Origin: Rheinheimera sp. EpRS3
Lineage (GTDB): Bacteria; Pseudomonadota; Gammaproteobacteria; Enterobacterales; Alteromonadaceae
Assembly (NCBI RefSeq): GCF_001513785.1
Contig: NZ_LNQS01000008.1
Coordinates: 682,001 to 746,000, forward strand
DNA: 64,000 bases
Direction: 5' to 3'
The notes below the pieces were generated by a model. That model did no database searches. It worked only from the letters and a program-made list of their open reading frames with translations, and had not been told where the DNA came from. Each line of letters begins with the position of its first letter. The first letter of the stretch is position 1. Position numbers and translations under genes: made by a program. Shown here piece after piece: positions 36,726 through 45,631 of this stretch.

Positions 36726-36842
36726 TTGTCTTCACGGCGGAACAGGCTATAATTCCGCCGTCCCCCAGCTTTGGAGCTCATGACTGAAATGAACAACTAA
36801 ATCCTGATTAGCCGTCAATTTTATTTTTTGGACTTATCAGGG
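36726..36842 (+). promoter_or_regulatory. Promoter and leader of the ABC-F gene, with possible attenuator
   Basis: TTGTCT (36726-36731) and TATAAT (36748-36753), 16 bp apart. A perfect 9-bp inverted repeat (ACGGCGGAA / TTCCGCCGT, 36734-36761) spans the -10 box. The transcript would carry the short reading frame at 36780 and then CCTGAT (36803-36808) paired with ATCAGG (36836-36841) around a T-rich loop (TTTTATTTTTTGG). The arrangement looks like leader-peptide-controlled expression, as for some antibiotic-responsive ABC-F genes. Confidence 0.5.
36780..36800 (+). CDS. Candidate leader peptide of six residues ahead of the ABC-F gene
   Basis: ATG with GGAG just upstream encodes MTEMNN, then TAA. 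It lies 27 bp after the -10 box and 125 bp before the ABC-F ATG. A peptide this short could only be regulatory. Translation is not proven by sequence. Confidence 0.35.
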   Translation: MTEMNN

Positions 36843-36925
36843 TTAGCGGGTTTGTTTCGGTTGGGCTATCAACAGCACTGCCTTATCTGTCTTTATTACC
36901 CGCCCCTGAATTATCGGGAGGCAAT

Positions 36926-38470
36926 ATGACCTTATTCAACTTTTCCCCTTGCAGCTTTAGCTTAGCTAACGGCGATGCACTGTATCGTGATGTTCAGCTG
37001 GCGCTTGATAACGGACTTAGCGCACTGATAGGCCGCAATGGTAGCGGTAAATCGGTGCTGGCAGCGCAACTGGCACAGCAACAGCCTGCTGATTGCTATT
37101 TACTGTCGCAGCTACCACCAACGCACTGGCAGCAACTTAGCCTTGTCGATCTGCTTGGTATTACAGATAAACTTAAAGCGCTGCAACAACTCGCTGATGG
37201 CCAATGCGACACTGAAACCCTGAGTATTATTGACGGGCACTGGCAACTGGCGGATGACCTGTACAGCGAACTGCAGCAGGTAGGCGCTGCGCCGGATATC
37301 TGGCAACGCTGTAGCAGCTTAAGCGGTGGTCAGCTTAATCACCTGCGGCTGTGGTGGGCCTTTTACCAACAGCGGCCACTGCTGATCCTGGATGAACCGT
37401 CCAACCATCTTGATGCGCAGGCACGCAACGGGTTAAGCCAGCGTATTAGTCGCTTTCTGGCCCGGCCCAAAACCGCTATTTTGCTGGTAAGCCATGACCG
37501 GGAATTACTGCAACAAGTCAGCGTGATATACGAGCTAAACAGTTCCGGTTTAAGCCGTTACGGCGGCAACTATGAATTTTATCAGCAACAACGTCAGCTG
37601 CAGCAAACCGCATTGCAACAGCAGCGCCAACAGGCTGAACGTAATCTGGCACAACAGCAACGCCAGGCACAAACCGCCGCAGAACGTGCCGCCAAACGGC
37701 AGCAACAGGGCGAAAAACAGCGCGGCAGCCAGGCAACTATACTGCTGGACTACCAGAAAAACCGCGCACAAAGTGCAGTATCGGCCCGGCGCACACAAGA
37801 GCAACACCAGCTCAAACAGGCACAGCAACAGTTGCAACAGGTAAAAGCGCAGCAGGAAGTGATTACCCCCCAGCAGTTCTACCTGCAGGCACCTGCAGTA
37901 ACCGGCAGCAGGCAGTTGGTAAATGCCGTTGCACTGCAACTGGTGCACGGCAATAACCAGCCGCTAAGCTTTAACTGGCGCAGTAAGCAACGTGTGCATT
38001 TACAAGGCTGTAATGGCAGTGGCAAATCTACCTTGCTGCAAACGTTGGCGGGCTTAATAGCGCCTGCTGCCGGCCAGTTGCAACTGAATTGCGCCGTACA
38101 GTATCTGGATCAGCACTTCAGCTTGCTCAATAGCAGCCAAAGCGCATTGGCTAACCTGCGCCGGCATTGCCCACTGCTTAGCGAAACCAACGCCCGCACC
38201 TTACTGGCCAGCGCCGGCTTTCGTGCTGATAAGGCATTAAAACCTGCTGGCGTATTAAGCGGCGGTGAACGGATGAAACTAGGGATGTTAATGGTGAGCC
38301 AACACAGCGACAGCCTGCTGTTACTGGACGAACCGGATAACCATTTGGATTTAGAGACTAAACAGTTGCTGGCACAAGCCTTGTGCCAATATCCGGCCGG
38401 CTTTGTCGTGGTAAGCCACGATACGCACTTTATTGCACAGTTGGAGATCGACACTGTATTGCAAATTTAA
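36926..38470 (+). CDS. ABC-F family ATP-binding protein
   Basis: 514 aa with two ATPase domains and no membrane segments. Domain 1: Walker A GRNGSGKS (about 37-44), signature LSGGQ, Walker B LLILDEPSNHLD. A highly charged, Gln-rich linker (about 220-315) follows. Domain 2: GCNGSGKST, LSGGERMKLG, and LLLLDEPDNHLDLE. ABC-F proteins act on the ribosome, as translation factors or antibiotic protectors. This one is short of the usual length because both the arm and the C-terminal extension are lacking. GGGAGG precedes the ATG, and the long leader suggests control. Which subfamily is not resolved. Confidence 0.92.
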   Translation: MTLFNFSPCSFSLANGDALYRDVQLALDNGLSALIGRNGSGKSVLAAQLAQQQPADCYLLSQLPPTHWQQLSLVDLLGITDKLKALQQLADGQCDTETLSIIDGHWQLADDLYSELQQVGAAPDIWQRCSSLSGGQLNHLRLWWAFYQQRPLLILDEPSNHLDAQARNGLSQRISRFLARPKTAILLVSHDRELLQQVSVIYELNSSGLSRYGGNYEFYQQQRQLQQTALQQQRQQAERNLAQQQRQAQTAAERAAKRQQQGEKQRGSQATILLDYQKNRAQSAVSARRTQEQHQLKQAQQQLQQVKAQQEVITPQQFYLQAPAVTGSRQLVNAVALQLVHGNNQPLSFNWRSKQRVHLQGCNGSGKSTLLQTLAGLIAPAAGQLQLNCAVQYLDQHFSLLNSSQSALANLRRHCPLLSETNARTLLASAGFRADKALKPAGVLSGGERMKLGMLMVSQHSDSLLLLDEPDNHLDLETKQLLAQALCQYPAGFVVVSHDTHFIAQLEIDTVLQI

Positions 38471-38481
38471 ATGGGAAAGCC

Positions 38482-38625
38482 ATGCTCAGTAGTATCCACA
38501 GACCTCCACAGGTGTTTGATACTTACCGTTCGATGATTACTGAGCCAATATCTCCGAAAGAACGTTATCTGCAGCTTAAAGAAGAAAAGCCGGACAAGTC
38601 CGGCTTTTCTAATACACAACGCTAA
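38482..38625 (+). CDS. Possible 47-aa small protein after the ABC-F gene
   Basis: ATG at 38482 opens MLSSIHRPPQVFDTYR followed by a charged stretch ending KPDKSGFSNTQR. GGGAAAG lies just before the ATG, and it starts 11 bp after the ABC-F stop. The final residues are encoded by a strong terminator stem, so the transcript would end inside the frame or just after it. The composition is reasonable but no family is recognised; it may be chance. Confidence 0.3.
   Translation: MLSSIHRPPQVFDTYRSMITEPISPKERYLQLKEEKPDKSGFSNTQR
38583..38610. terminator. Strong bidirectional terminator between ABC-F and efflux genes
   Basis: Perfect 13-bp stem (AGAAAAGCCGGAC / GTCCGGCTTTTCT) with an AA spacer. The A and T runs at the stem base let it end both the + strand ABC-F transcript and the minus-strand efflux operon. 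Confidence 0.88.
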
Positions 38626-40004
38626 ATCAGCTGGATTCCGCCACCAAAGCTGCGGTATATGTCCACTAAGCGGATAAAGCTTTGCTGTTGTACTTGTGCC
38701 AGCTGGTCACGGGCACGCAGCAGTTCACGTTCAGCGTCCAGTAAATCCAGAAACTCGCCGGTGCCAGCGTTGTAACGTTCGCGGGCGATTTGCACGGCTC
38801 TGTTGCTGGCCTGCCATTGCTGCTCGGTGCTTAGTTGCTGCTCGCGGCTTAAGTTATAACTGCCAAGCGATAACTGCATCTCGTTAATAGCATCAAACAC
38901 CTGCTGTTCAAACTGGGCCAGCGCCATTTGCGAGCTGGCTTCAGCCTGGCGGATACGGGCCTTAACCGAGCCTAAATCCGCTGCTTGCCAGCTTAATGTT
39001 GGCGCCACCGACCAGCTTTGGGTTTCGCTGCCAAGCGTTAAGCCCGGGCCGGATAAAAAGCCTAAAAAGCCGCGTACCGATATATTCGGATATAAATCAG
39101 CTGTCGCTACACCAATTTGTGCAGTACGGGCGGCTAACAAGCGCTCTGAACTGGCTACATCGGCGCGGTAACGCAGGTAGTTTTCACCCTCTACCACCGC
39201 CACCGGTTGCTTAAGCTCTGGCAGGTTTGGTACCGAGCCCAGTTTTAACTGGCCAGGCTGTTGTGCCAGCAAGGCTGATAAAGTGGCATCAGCGGTTAAC
39301 CGCGCGACACGGTAGGCTGGTATCGCGGCATGTACCTGATGCACCTGCACGTCTATCTGTGCCAGCTCCAGCTCGGACGCCATACCGGCTTCTAACCGTG
39401 CCAGCACGATAGCACGGCTTTGCTGCAGGTTTTGCAGGTTCTGCTCGGCGACCACTAAGCGCAGTTGGGCACCGCGGTATTCACCATAGCTGGTGGCCAC
39501 CTGGCTTATCAGCTGCACCTGCGCATCGTGCCATAAAATATCGGCTTGCTGCGCCTGAGCTTCCGCCGCTTCACTGGCACGGCGCAATTTACCGAACAAG
39601 TCTAAATCCCAGCTTAAACTGGCGCCGGTGCTGTAACCGCGGGTGATTACGCCATTGTCGCTTGGCGATAACGTCGGGTTTTCACTGGCCTGATAACCGG
39701 CGTCTAAAGTACCTTTGGGCAGAAAGTCGTTATTCGCATCACGAAACACCGCATAAGCACGGTCGACGTTAGCACGGGCCTGCGCCAGGGTACGGTTCTC
39801 CACCAATGCACGGCTTATCAGCTGGTTTAGTACCGCATCGTCAAACGCCAGCCACCAGCTTTGCGCTTGTTCAGCCTGCTGATACGGGCTGTTAAAGCTG
39901 ATATCCGCTACCTTAGCCGGGGTTTGGTAATCCGGCCCGACGGCGCAGGCGCTTAATGATGCTACCAATACGGCAATAGCACTGAGCTTCAGGATATTAC
40001 GCAT
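38622..40004 (-). CDS. Outer-membrane factor lipoprotein of an RND efflux pump
   Basis: 460 aa from the ATG at 40004, which has GGAGG six bases upstream and overlaps the RND permease stop by 8 bp. Lipoprotein signal with lipobox LSAC-AVGPDY. Two OEP repeats each form helical and beta segments (QSWWLAFDDAVLNQLISRAL ... TLDAGYQASENP; NISVRGFLGFL ... RYNAGTGEFLDLLDAERELL). It forms the TolC-type exit duct of the OprM/NodT family. Last gene of a three-gene pump operon. Confidence 0.95.
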   Translation of the reverse strand: MRNILKLSAIAVLVASLSACAVGPDYQTPAKVADISFNSPYQQAEQAQSWWLAFDDAVLNQLISRALVENRTLAQARANVDRAYAVFRDANNDFLPKGTLDAGYQASENPTLSPSDNGVITRGYSTGASLSWDLDLFGKLRRASEAAEAQAQQADILWHDAQVQLISQVATSYGEYRGAQLRLVVAEQNLQNLQQSRAIVLARLEAGMASELELAQIDVQVHQVHAAIPAYRVARLTADATLSALLAQQPGQLKLGSVPNLPELKQPVAVVEGENYLRYRADVASSERLLAARTAQIGVATADLYPNISVRGFLGFLSGPGLTLGSETQSWSVAPTLSWQAADLGSVKARIRQAEASSQMALAQFEQQVFDAINEMQLSLGSYNLSREQQLSTEQQWQASNRAVQIARERYNAGTGEFLDLLDAERELLRARDQLAQVQQQSFIRLVDIYRSFGGGIQLI

Positions 40005-43000
40005 GAGGTGCCTCCGCAGTATCTGTTGTCGCTGCATTTTTTTCGCCACGCTTGGCTAACATGTAATAAAACAGCGGGGTTAAAATTAAGCCGAAAATCG
40101 TCACGCCTATCATACCGGCGAACACTGCTACTCCCATGGCCTGGCGCATTTCGGCACCGGCACCGCTGGAGAACACCATTGGCACTACCCCCATAATAAA
40201 GGCGATAGAGGTCATCAGTATTGGCCGTAACCGCAAGCGGCCAGCTTCCAGAATGGCTTCCATTGCAGTCATACCGTGGTCTTGCAGCTCTTTAGCAAAC
40301 TCGACAATTAAGATGGCGTTCTTCGTTGCCAGCCCCACCAGCACGATTAAGCCAATCTGGGTGAAGATATTATTGTCGCCACCGTAAATCAGTACACCGC
40401 TCAGTGCCGATAACAGCGTCATCGGAATAATCAGAATAATCGCCAGCGGTAAGCTTAAGCTCTCGTACTGCGCCGCCAGCACCATAAACACAAGCAAAAT
40501 CACCAGCGGGTAGATAAACATCCCGGCATTACCGGCCAGAATTTGCTGGTAAGTCAGCTCTGTCCACTCGTAGGTCATACCATTTGGCAGGGTTTCAGCC
40601 AGTATTTTCTCAATCGCTGCCTGGGCTTCACCGGTGCTGTAACCTGGCGCCGGGCCACCGTTAATCTCTGCGGTGGTAAAGCCGTTGTAGTGCATTACGC
40701 GGTCTGGGCCGGCAGTGTCAGTGACATTGATAAAGGAGCCCAGCGGGATCATCTCGCCCTGGGTATTACGCACCTTTAACTGGCTGATTTGCGCCGAGCT
40801 TTGGCGGAACTGCTCGTCAGCCTGCATATTAACCTGATAAGTACGGCCAAACTGGTTAAAGTCATTCACATACACCGAACCCATATAAGCCTGCAGGGTT
40901 TGGAATACTTCATCCAGTGCTACACTTTGCTGCTTGGCTTTGGTGCGGTCGATATCCAGATCCAGTTGCGGCACATTCACCTGATAACCAGAAAACACTC
41001 CGGCCAGTTCAGGCGTGGCCCAGGCTTTTTGCATAACCTGCATGGTCACTTTATACAGCTCTTCATAGCCGTGGTTACCGCGGTCCTGTATTTGCAGCCT
41101 GAAGCCACCGATAGTGCCTAACCCCATCACCGGCGGTGGCGGGAAAATAGCGATAAAGGCATCTTCAATACCGGCGAATTTCTGGTTTAGCGCGCCTGCT
41201 ATGGCATTGCCGGATAATTCGGCGCTGTCACGCTCGTCAAATCCGTCCAGACCAACAAATACAATGCCGGAGTTAGGGCTGTTGGTAAAACCGTTAATGC
41301 TAAGGCCCGGAAAAGCGATCGAGTTGGCCACACCAGGATGCTCCAGCGCAACACGCGACATCTCTTTAATCACCTCTTCGGTGCGTTCCAGTGAAGCGGC
41401 ATCAGGTAACTGGGCAAAAGCAACTAAGTACTGTTTGTCCTGGCCTGGCACATAACCGGTAGGGGTGGTGGCAAACTGCAGGCCGGTTAAGCCCACCAAT
41501 ACCACGTACATTACGCCCACTATTGCGCCAAAACGGATCACTTTTTTAACCAGCCAGCCGTAACCGTTGGATAAACGGGCAAAAAAGCGGTTAAACGGGT
41601 TAAACAACCAGCCACCAAACAGCTTGTCCATACCGCGGGTCAGCGCGTCTTTTTTCTCGCCATGGCCTTTTAACAGTAATGCCGACAGCGCCGGGCTTAG
41701 CGTTAATGAGTTAATGGCCGAGATAAAGGTAGAAATTGTAATGGTTAAGGCAAACTGCTTATAAAACTGCCCGGTTAAGCCCGACATAAAGGCCGTAGGA
41801 ATAAACACCGCCGCCAGTACCAGGGTTGTGGCTACTATCGGCCCGGTGACTTCTTTCATCGCTTTTTGCGTTGCAGCAATCGGTGATAAACCTTCGCTGA
41901 TATTACGCTCAACGTTTTCTACCACTACTATGGCATCATCCACCACGATACCGATGGCCAGTACCAAACCAAACAACGACAACGCATTAAGCGAGAAGCC
42001 CAACATATGCATAAAGGCAAAGGTACCGACCAGTGACACCGGTACGGCCACCAGCGGAATAATAGAAGCACGCCAGGTTTGTAAAAACAGCACCACCACT
42101 AATACCACTAACAACACGGCTTCAAGCAGGGTTTTGACTACGGCTTCAATAGAGCCACGCACAAATACCGTTGGGTCGTATACAATGTCGTAGGTTAAAC
42201 CTTCCGGGAAGTTTTCCGACAGTTCGGCCATTTTCGCCCGTACATTGTCAGAAATCTGGATCGCGTTAGAGCCGGACGCCTGGAAAATAGGAATGGCCAC
42301 TGCATCTTTATTATTCAGCAGTGAGCGCAGCGCATAGGTAGACGCACCCAACTCAACCCGGGCCACATCTTTTAACCGGCTGATTTCGCCGTTAGCGCCC
42401 ACCTGAATAATAATATCTTCAAACTCTTCTACCGTGGCTAAACGGCCTTTTACGTTAATCAGCAGTTGGAAATCAGCCTCACCACTGGGCTGGGCGCCTA
42501 AGCTACCGGCTGCGGCCTGCTGGTTTTGCTCACGAATGGCCGCAGTAATTTGCGCAGGTGATAAACCCAGTGCCGACACTTTGTTCGGGTCCAGCCAGAT
42601 CCGCATACTGTAGTCACCGGCGCCAAATAAACGCACCGCGCCAACACCTTCAATCCGTGCCAGTTCGTCTTTCACATTTAATGACGCGTAGTTAGACAAA
42701 TACAGCATGTCGTAACGCTGGTCCGGCGAGGTTAAATGCACCACCATGGTTAAATCCGGTGAGGATTTCTCGGTAACCACACCTAAACGTTGCACTTCCT
42801 GCGGTAACCGTGGCATGGCACGGTCTACCCGCGCCTGCACCTGGGTTTGCGCTAAATCAACGTCAGTACCAATGGCAAAGGTCACGGTTAATGTCATGCG
42901 GCCATCAGAGGTAGCCTGGGATGACATATACAGCATGTCTTCCACGCCGTTAATTTCCTGCTCCAGCGGCGACGCCACCGTTTCGGCAATAACTTTGGGG

Positions 43001-43161
43001 TTAGCGCCGGGATAGTTGGCCGTTACTACTACAGTAGGCGGCACCACTTCCGGGTATTCAGTGATCGGCAATTGCCATACTGCTATCGCACCGGTAATAA
43101 AAAACAACAGTGAGATAACAGCGGCAAAAATGGGCCTTTTAATAAAAAATTGCGAGAACAT
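39997..43161 (-). CDS. RND multidrug efflux permease (HAE1 family, MexF-like)
   Basis: 1054 aa, normal length, 12 predicted helices. N terminus MFSQFFIKRPIFAAVISLL is typical. The proton-relay aspartates are in helix 4 (GIVVDDAIVVVENVER), and the periplasmic docking and porter domains have the usual repeats. It drives export of drugs or lipophilic compounds by proton flow, as a trimer. The order MFP-RND-OMF with no other gene between is that of the MexEF-OprN/CmeABC class. Substrate not predictable from sequence. Confidence 0.96.
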   Translation of the reverse strand: MFSQFFIKRPIFAAVISLLFFITGAIAVWQLPITEYPEVVPPTVVVTANYPGANPKVIAETVASPLEQEINGVEDMLYMSSQATSDGRMTLTVTFAIGTDVDLAQTQVQARVDRAMPRLPQEVQRLGVVTEKSSPDLTMVVHLTSPDQRYDMLYLSNYASLNVKDELARIEGVGAVRLFGAGDYSMRIWLDPNKVSALGLSPAQITAAIREQNQQAAAGSLGAQPSGEADFQLLINVKGRLATVEEFEDIIIQVGANGEISRLKDVARVELGASTYALRSLLNNKDAVAIPIFQASGSNAIQISDNVRAKMAELSENFPEGLTYDIVYDPTVFVRGSIEAVVKTLLEAVLLVVLVVVLFLQTWRASIIPLVAVPVSLVGTFAFMHMLGFSLNALSLFGLVLAIGIVVDDAIVVVENVERNISEGLSPIAATQKAMKEVTGPIVATTLVLAAVFIPTAFMSGLTGQFYKQFALTITISTFISAINSLTLSPALSALLLKGHGEKKDALTRGMDKLFGGWLFNPFNRFFARLSNGYGWLVKKVIRFGAIVGVMYVVLVGLTGLQFATTPTGYVPGQDKQYLVAFAQLPDAASLERTEEVIKEMSRVALEHPGVANSIAFPGLSINGFTNSPNSGIVFVGLDGFDERDSAELSGNAIAGALNQKFAGIEDAFIAIFPPPPVMGLGTIGGFRLQIQDRGNHGYEELYKVTMQVMQKAWATPELAGVFSGYQVNVPQLDLDIDRTKAKQQSVALDEVFQTLQAYMGSVYVNDFNQFGRTYQVNMQADEQFRQSSAQISQLKVRNTQGEMIPLGSFINVTDTAGPDRVMHYNGFTTAEINGGPAPGYSTGEAQAAIEKILAETLPNGMTYEWTELTYQQILAGNAGMFIYPLVILLVFMVLAAQYESLSLPLAIILIIPMTLLSALSGVLIYGGDNNIFTQIGLIVLVGLATKNAILIVEFAKELQDHGMTAMEAILEAGRLRLRPILMTSIAFIMGVVPMVFSSGAGAEMRQAMGVAVFAGMIGVTIFGLILTPLFYYMLAKRGEKNAATTDTAEAPHA

Positions 43162-43170
43162 AATGTTTCC

Positions 43171-44442
43171 TTAACCCCGTCCCGGCGTTTTGCCGGCATT
43201 GACTGTTGCTGCCGCGTTGTCTGCTTTTGCAGTCAGTGCGGTGCTGGTTTCATCCAGCAGTTGTTGCTCTTTACGTAAACTGGCTATTTGCTCTGCGCTT
43301 GCCATATCCACCATTTGGGGATCGATCTGCATATTCGGCATTACCCGCTGCAGGCCGTTAACCACTATGCGGTCTTTTGCGGCTAACCCTTCACGCACGA
43401 TGCGCAAGCCATTCACTTTTTCGCCCAGCTTCACCGCACGGTACTCCAGCTGATTATCCGCGTTTACCACCAGCACATACTTGTTGTTTAAGTCGGTGCC
43501 AACGGCTTTTTCGTCAATCAAAATACCGTCGTAGCTGTCGCTGCCTACCAGCTTGATGCGGGCAAATAAACCCGGTAACAGGTTGTTGTCGCCGTTGGCA
43601 AAACTGGCGCGGATACGGATAGTGCCGGTTTGCTGGTTTACGCTGTTATCAACAAAATCAATGCTGCCGGTGTGGTTGTATGCGGTGTCGTTAGCCAGCG
43701 CCATATACACCGGGTTTGCACTGGCATCACGGGTATCAGCACGTTTACCGGCTTCGGTTAAACGGGCGTACTTCAGGTAGCTTTGCTCGTCTACATCAAA
43801 GTAGGCGTACATTTTGTCGGTCGATACCAGGCTGGTTAACTGGCTTTGACCGGCGTTCACATAGTTACCGGCGGTTACCTGGGCATACGACACCCGGCCG
43901 CTAATGGGTGCGGTAATACGGGTGTAGCTTAAATCCAGCTCGGCACGTTGCAGTGCGGCTTTTACCGAGGCGACAGTGGCAGCGGTTTGTTGCTTACGGG
44001 CTAAACGGCTGTCCAGCAGTTCGGCTGAAATCGCCCGTTGGCTGCTAAGTTTTTCTGCCCGGTTATATTCGTTATCCGCCAGTGCGGCGGCGCTTTGTGC
44101 ACTTTGCAGCTCAGCATTAAGCCGGGCCACTTCCGCAGCAAAAGGCCGTGGGTCAATTTGCACCAGCAAATCGCCTTTTTGCACCAGGGCGCCTTCGTTA
44201 AAGTGCACCTGTTCAATATAACCTGACACGCGTGGCATCAAATTCACGGTTTGTGGTGCTTGCAGGCGGCCGGTAAATTCATCCCATTCGGTAATGCGCT
44301 CGTGTACCACTTGCGCCACACTCACCTGTGGTGCAGCCGGTGCCGCGGCCTGATTAGCGGCTTCGGGGTTGCCACAAGCGGTTAACACCAGCGCGGCTAC
44401 GCTTGCTAACATAAAAGTTCTTACCGTGTTTTTTCTGCTCAT
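43171..44442 (-). CDS. Periplasmic adaptor (membrane fusion) lipoprotein of the RND pump
   Basis: 423 aa from the ATG at 44442, with GTGGAG nine bases upstream. Lipobox LTAC-GNPEAA. Order: barrel-sandwich hybrid/lipoyl domain (GYIEQVHFNEGALVQKGDLLVQIDPRPF), helical hairpin (about 95-165), second lipoyl half (TRITAPISGRVSYAQVTAGNYVN), beta barrel and membrane-proximal domain. It bridges the RND permease to the outer-membrane factor. First gene of the operon; the start lies 54 bp after the promoter/operator region. Confidence 0.95.
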   Translation of the reverse strand: MSRKNTVRTFMLASVAALVLTACGNPEAANQAAAPAAPQVSVAQVVHERITEWDEFTGRLQAPQTVNLMPRVSGYIEQVHFNEGALVQKGDLLVQIDPRPFAAEVARLNAELQSAQSAAALADNEYNRAEKLSSQRAISAELLDSRLARKQQTAATVASVKAALQRAELDLSYTRITAPISGRVSYAQVTAGNYVNAGQSQLTSLVSTDKMYAYFDVDEQSYLKYARLTEAGKRADTRDASANPVYMALANDTAYNHTGSIDFVDNSVNQQTGTIRIRASFANGDNNLLPGLFARIKLVGSDSYDGILIDEKAVGTDLNNKYVLVVNADNQLEYRAVKLGEKVNGLRIVREGLAAKDRIVVNGLQRVMPNMQIDPQMVDMASAEQIASLRKEQQLLDETSTALTAKADNAAATVNAGKTPGRG

Positions 44443-44496
44443 GACGTTTTGCTCCACGTTGTTACTAAAATTGTATAAAAAGACTTGTTATTTTTG

Positions 44497-44558
44497 TACC
44501 GCCCGGTAAATATATAGGACAGCAAAAAACTGTCAACCGATTTTTGTACCGAGCGGTA
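44497..44558 (-). promoter_or_regulatory. Efflux-operon promoter flanked by two TetR-type operators
   Basis: Minus-strand promoter TTGACA (44531-44536) and TATATT (44509-44514), 16 bp apart. It is bracketed by two 12-bp palindromes in the shared context TTTTTGTACCGnnCGGTAAAT: TACCGCCCGGTA (44497-44508, next to the -10) and TACCGAGCGGTA (44547-44558, upstream of the -35), 50 bp centre to centre. Repression by the TetR protein encoded at 44895 is the obvious model. Confidence 0.75.
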
Positions 44559-44894
44559 AATTAATTTAATTCTACAAAAGAAGAATTTGTTCTAAGGCTG
44601 AAACAGCACTATTGCAGTGCCGACGACTTCACAAAGCTAACAGAGGCTACTGTCAGGCTACGTCAGTAGTGTATGACGAAAGCGCAGCGGGCTTAATGCC
44701 GAATGCTGGCGCATTCTTGCCTGAAACTCCGCAGCTTGTGGTTAAGCCGGAATATACTGAACGATAGCAGCCGGTTAGGGGTCTTAGTGGGTGTCAGTGG
44801 CAAGATATATGTACTTATCGGTAAATAACCCTTGCTGGACAAGGGGTCTTTTGCTGTTTACTATATAAGCAAGTTTTAATGCAGGAGCTGAATA
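44559..44894. other. Intergenic region before tetR, with a half operator and hairpin
   Basis: No gene recognised in about 335 bp. TACTTATCGGTA (44812-44823) keeps one arm of the TACCGnnCGGTA operator. CCCTTG / CAAGGG (44829-44845) with a CTGGA loop, followed by GTCTTTT, resembles a terminator or attenuator. CTATATAA near 44861 may be the -10 of tetR. Confidence 0.35.
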
Positions 44895-45509
44895 ATGTCA
44901 GCAGTAACTAGCACTGTGAATGTAGGCCGCCCCCGCGCCTTTGATATGGACACCGCGCTGGAAAAAGCGTTGGAAGTATTCTGGCGCAAAGGCTATGACG
45001 GCACATCGCTATCAGATTTAACTGAAGCCATGGGCATTAACAAGCCCAGTTTGTATGCTGCCTTTGGCAATAAAGAGCAGTTGTTTTTAAAAGCGATAGA
45101 ATTATACGAAAGCCGCCCGTGCTCGTTTTTCTTACCGGCGCTGGAAAAAACTACCGCTTATCAGGTGGCCGAACACATGCTGTATGGCGCAGCAATGAAT
45201 ATGGCCGACAGTAACCACCCGCAAGGTTGCGTGGTTGTACAGGGCGCATTGTCATGTAGTGAAGCTGCCGCCAGTGTAAAAGAAGCGCTAATTAACCGCC
45301 GGGTAGAGGGTGAACAAAAACTCAAAGTTCGCTTTGATCAGGCTAAAACCGACGGAGACTTACCGCCTGGCACTGATACCGGTGTATTGGCGCGTTATCT
45401 GCTTACCGTGCTACAAGGTATGGCAATTCAGGCCAATAATGGCGCTTGTTCTGAGCAACTTCGCCAGGTCGCACACATGACTCTGCAGGCCTTTCCGCGT
45501 GCCGGTTAA
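44895..45509 (+). CDS. TetR-family regulator, probable repressor of the RND pump
   Basis: 204 aa; GCAGGAG precedes the ATG. N-terminal helix-turn-helix ALEKALEVFWRKGYDGTSLSDLTEAMGINKPSLYAAFGNKEQLF is typical of the AcrR/NemR-like group, with a C-terminal ligand domain containing HPQGCVVVQGALSCS, a Cys-rich segment that may sense electrophiles. It is divergent from the efflux operon and twin palindromes sit at that promoter, so it probably represses the pump until a toxic compound binds. Confidence 0.9.
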   Translation: MSAVTSTVNVGRPRAFDMDTALEKALEVFWRKGYDGTSLSDLTEAMGINKPSLYAAFGNKEQLFLKAIELYESRPCSFFLPALEKTTAYQVAEHMLYGAAMNMADSNHPQGCVVVQGALSCSEAAASVKEALINRRVEGEQKLKVRFDQAKTDGDLPPGTDTGVLARYLLTVLQGMAIQANNGACSEQLRQVAHMTLQAFPRAG

Positions 45510-45631
45510 GTCAGTAGTGGCTGCCTTATAGTCCACACTTATTGCCTGATCCTCCAAAGCACTGCTGCAGTAATAGGCAAAGCCATGTTGGCTGCCTATA
45601 CTGCGTTTGTCAGTACAGCGGAGAAGCCAAT

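Noticed and set aside
37560-37880. Repetitive CAGCAACAG-rich DNA that looks like a short tandem repeat or CRISPR-like pattern
   Set aside because: It codes for the Gln-rich coiled linker of the ABC-F protein and has no regular repeat-spacer spacing.
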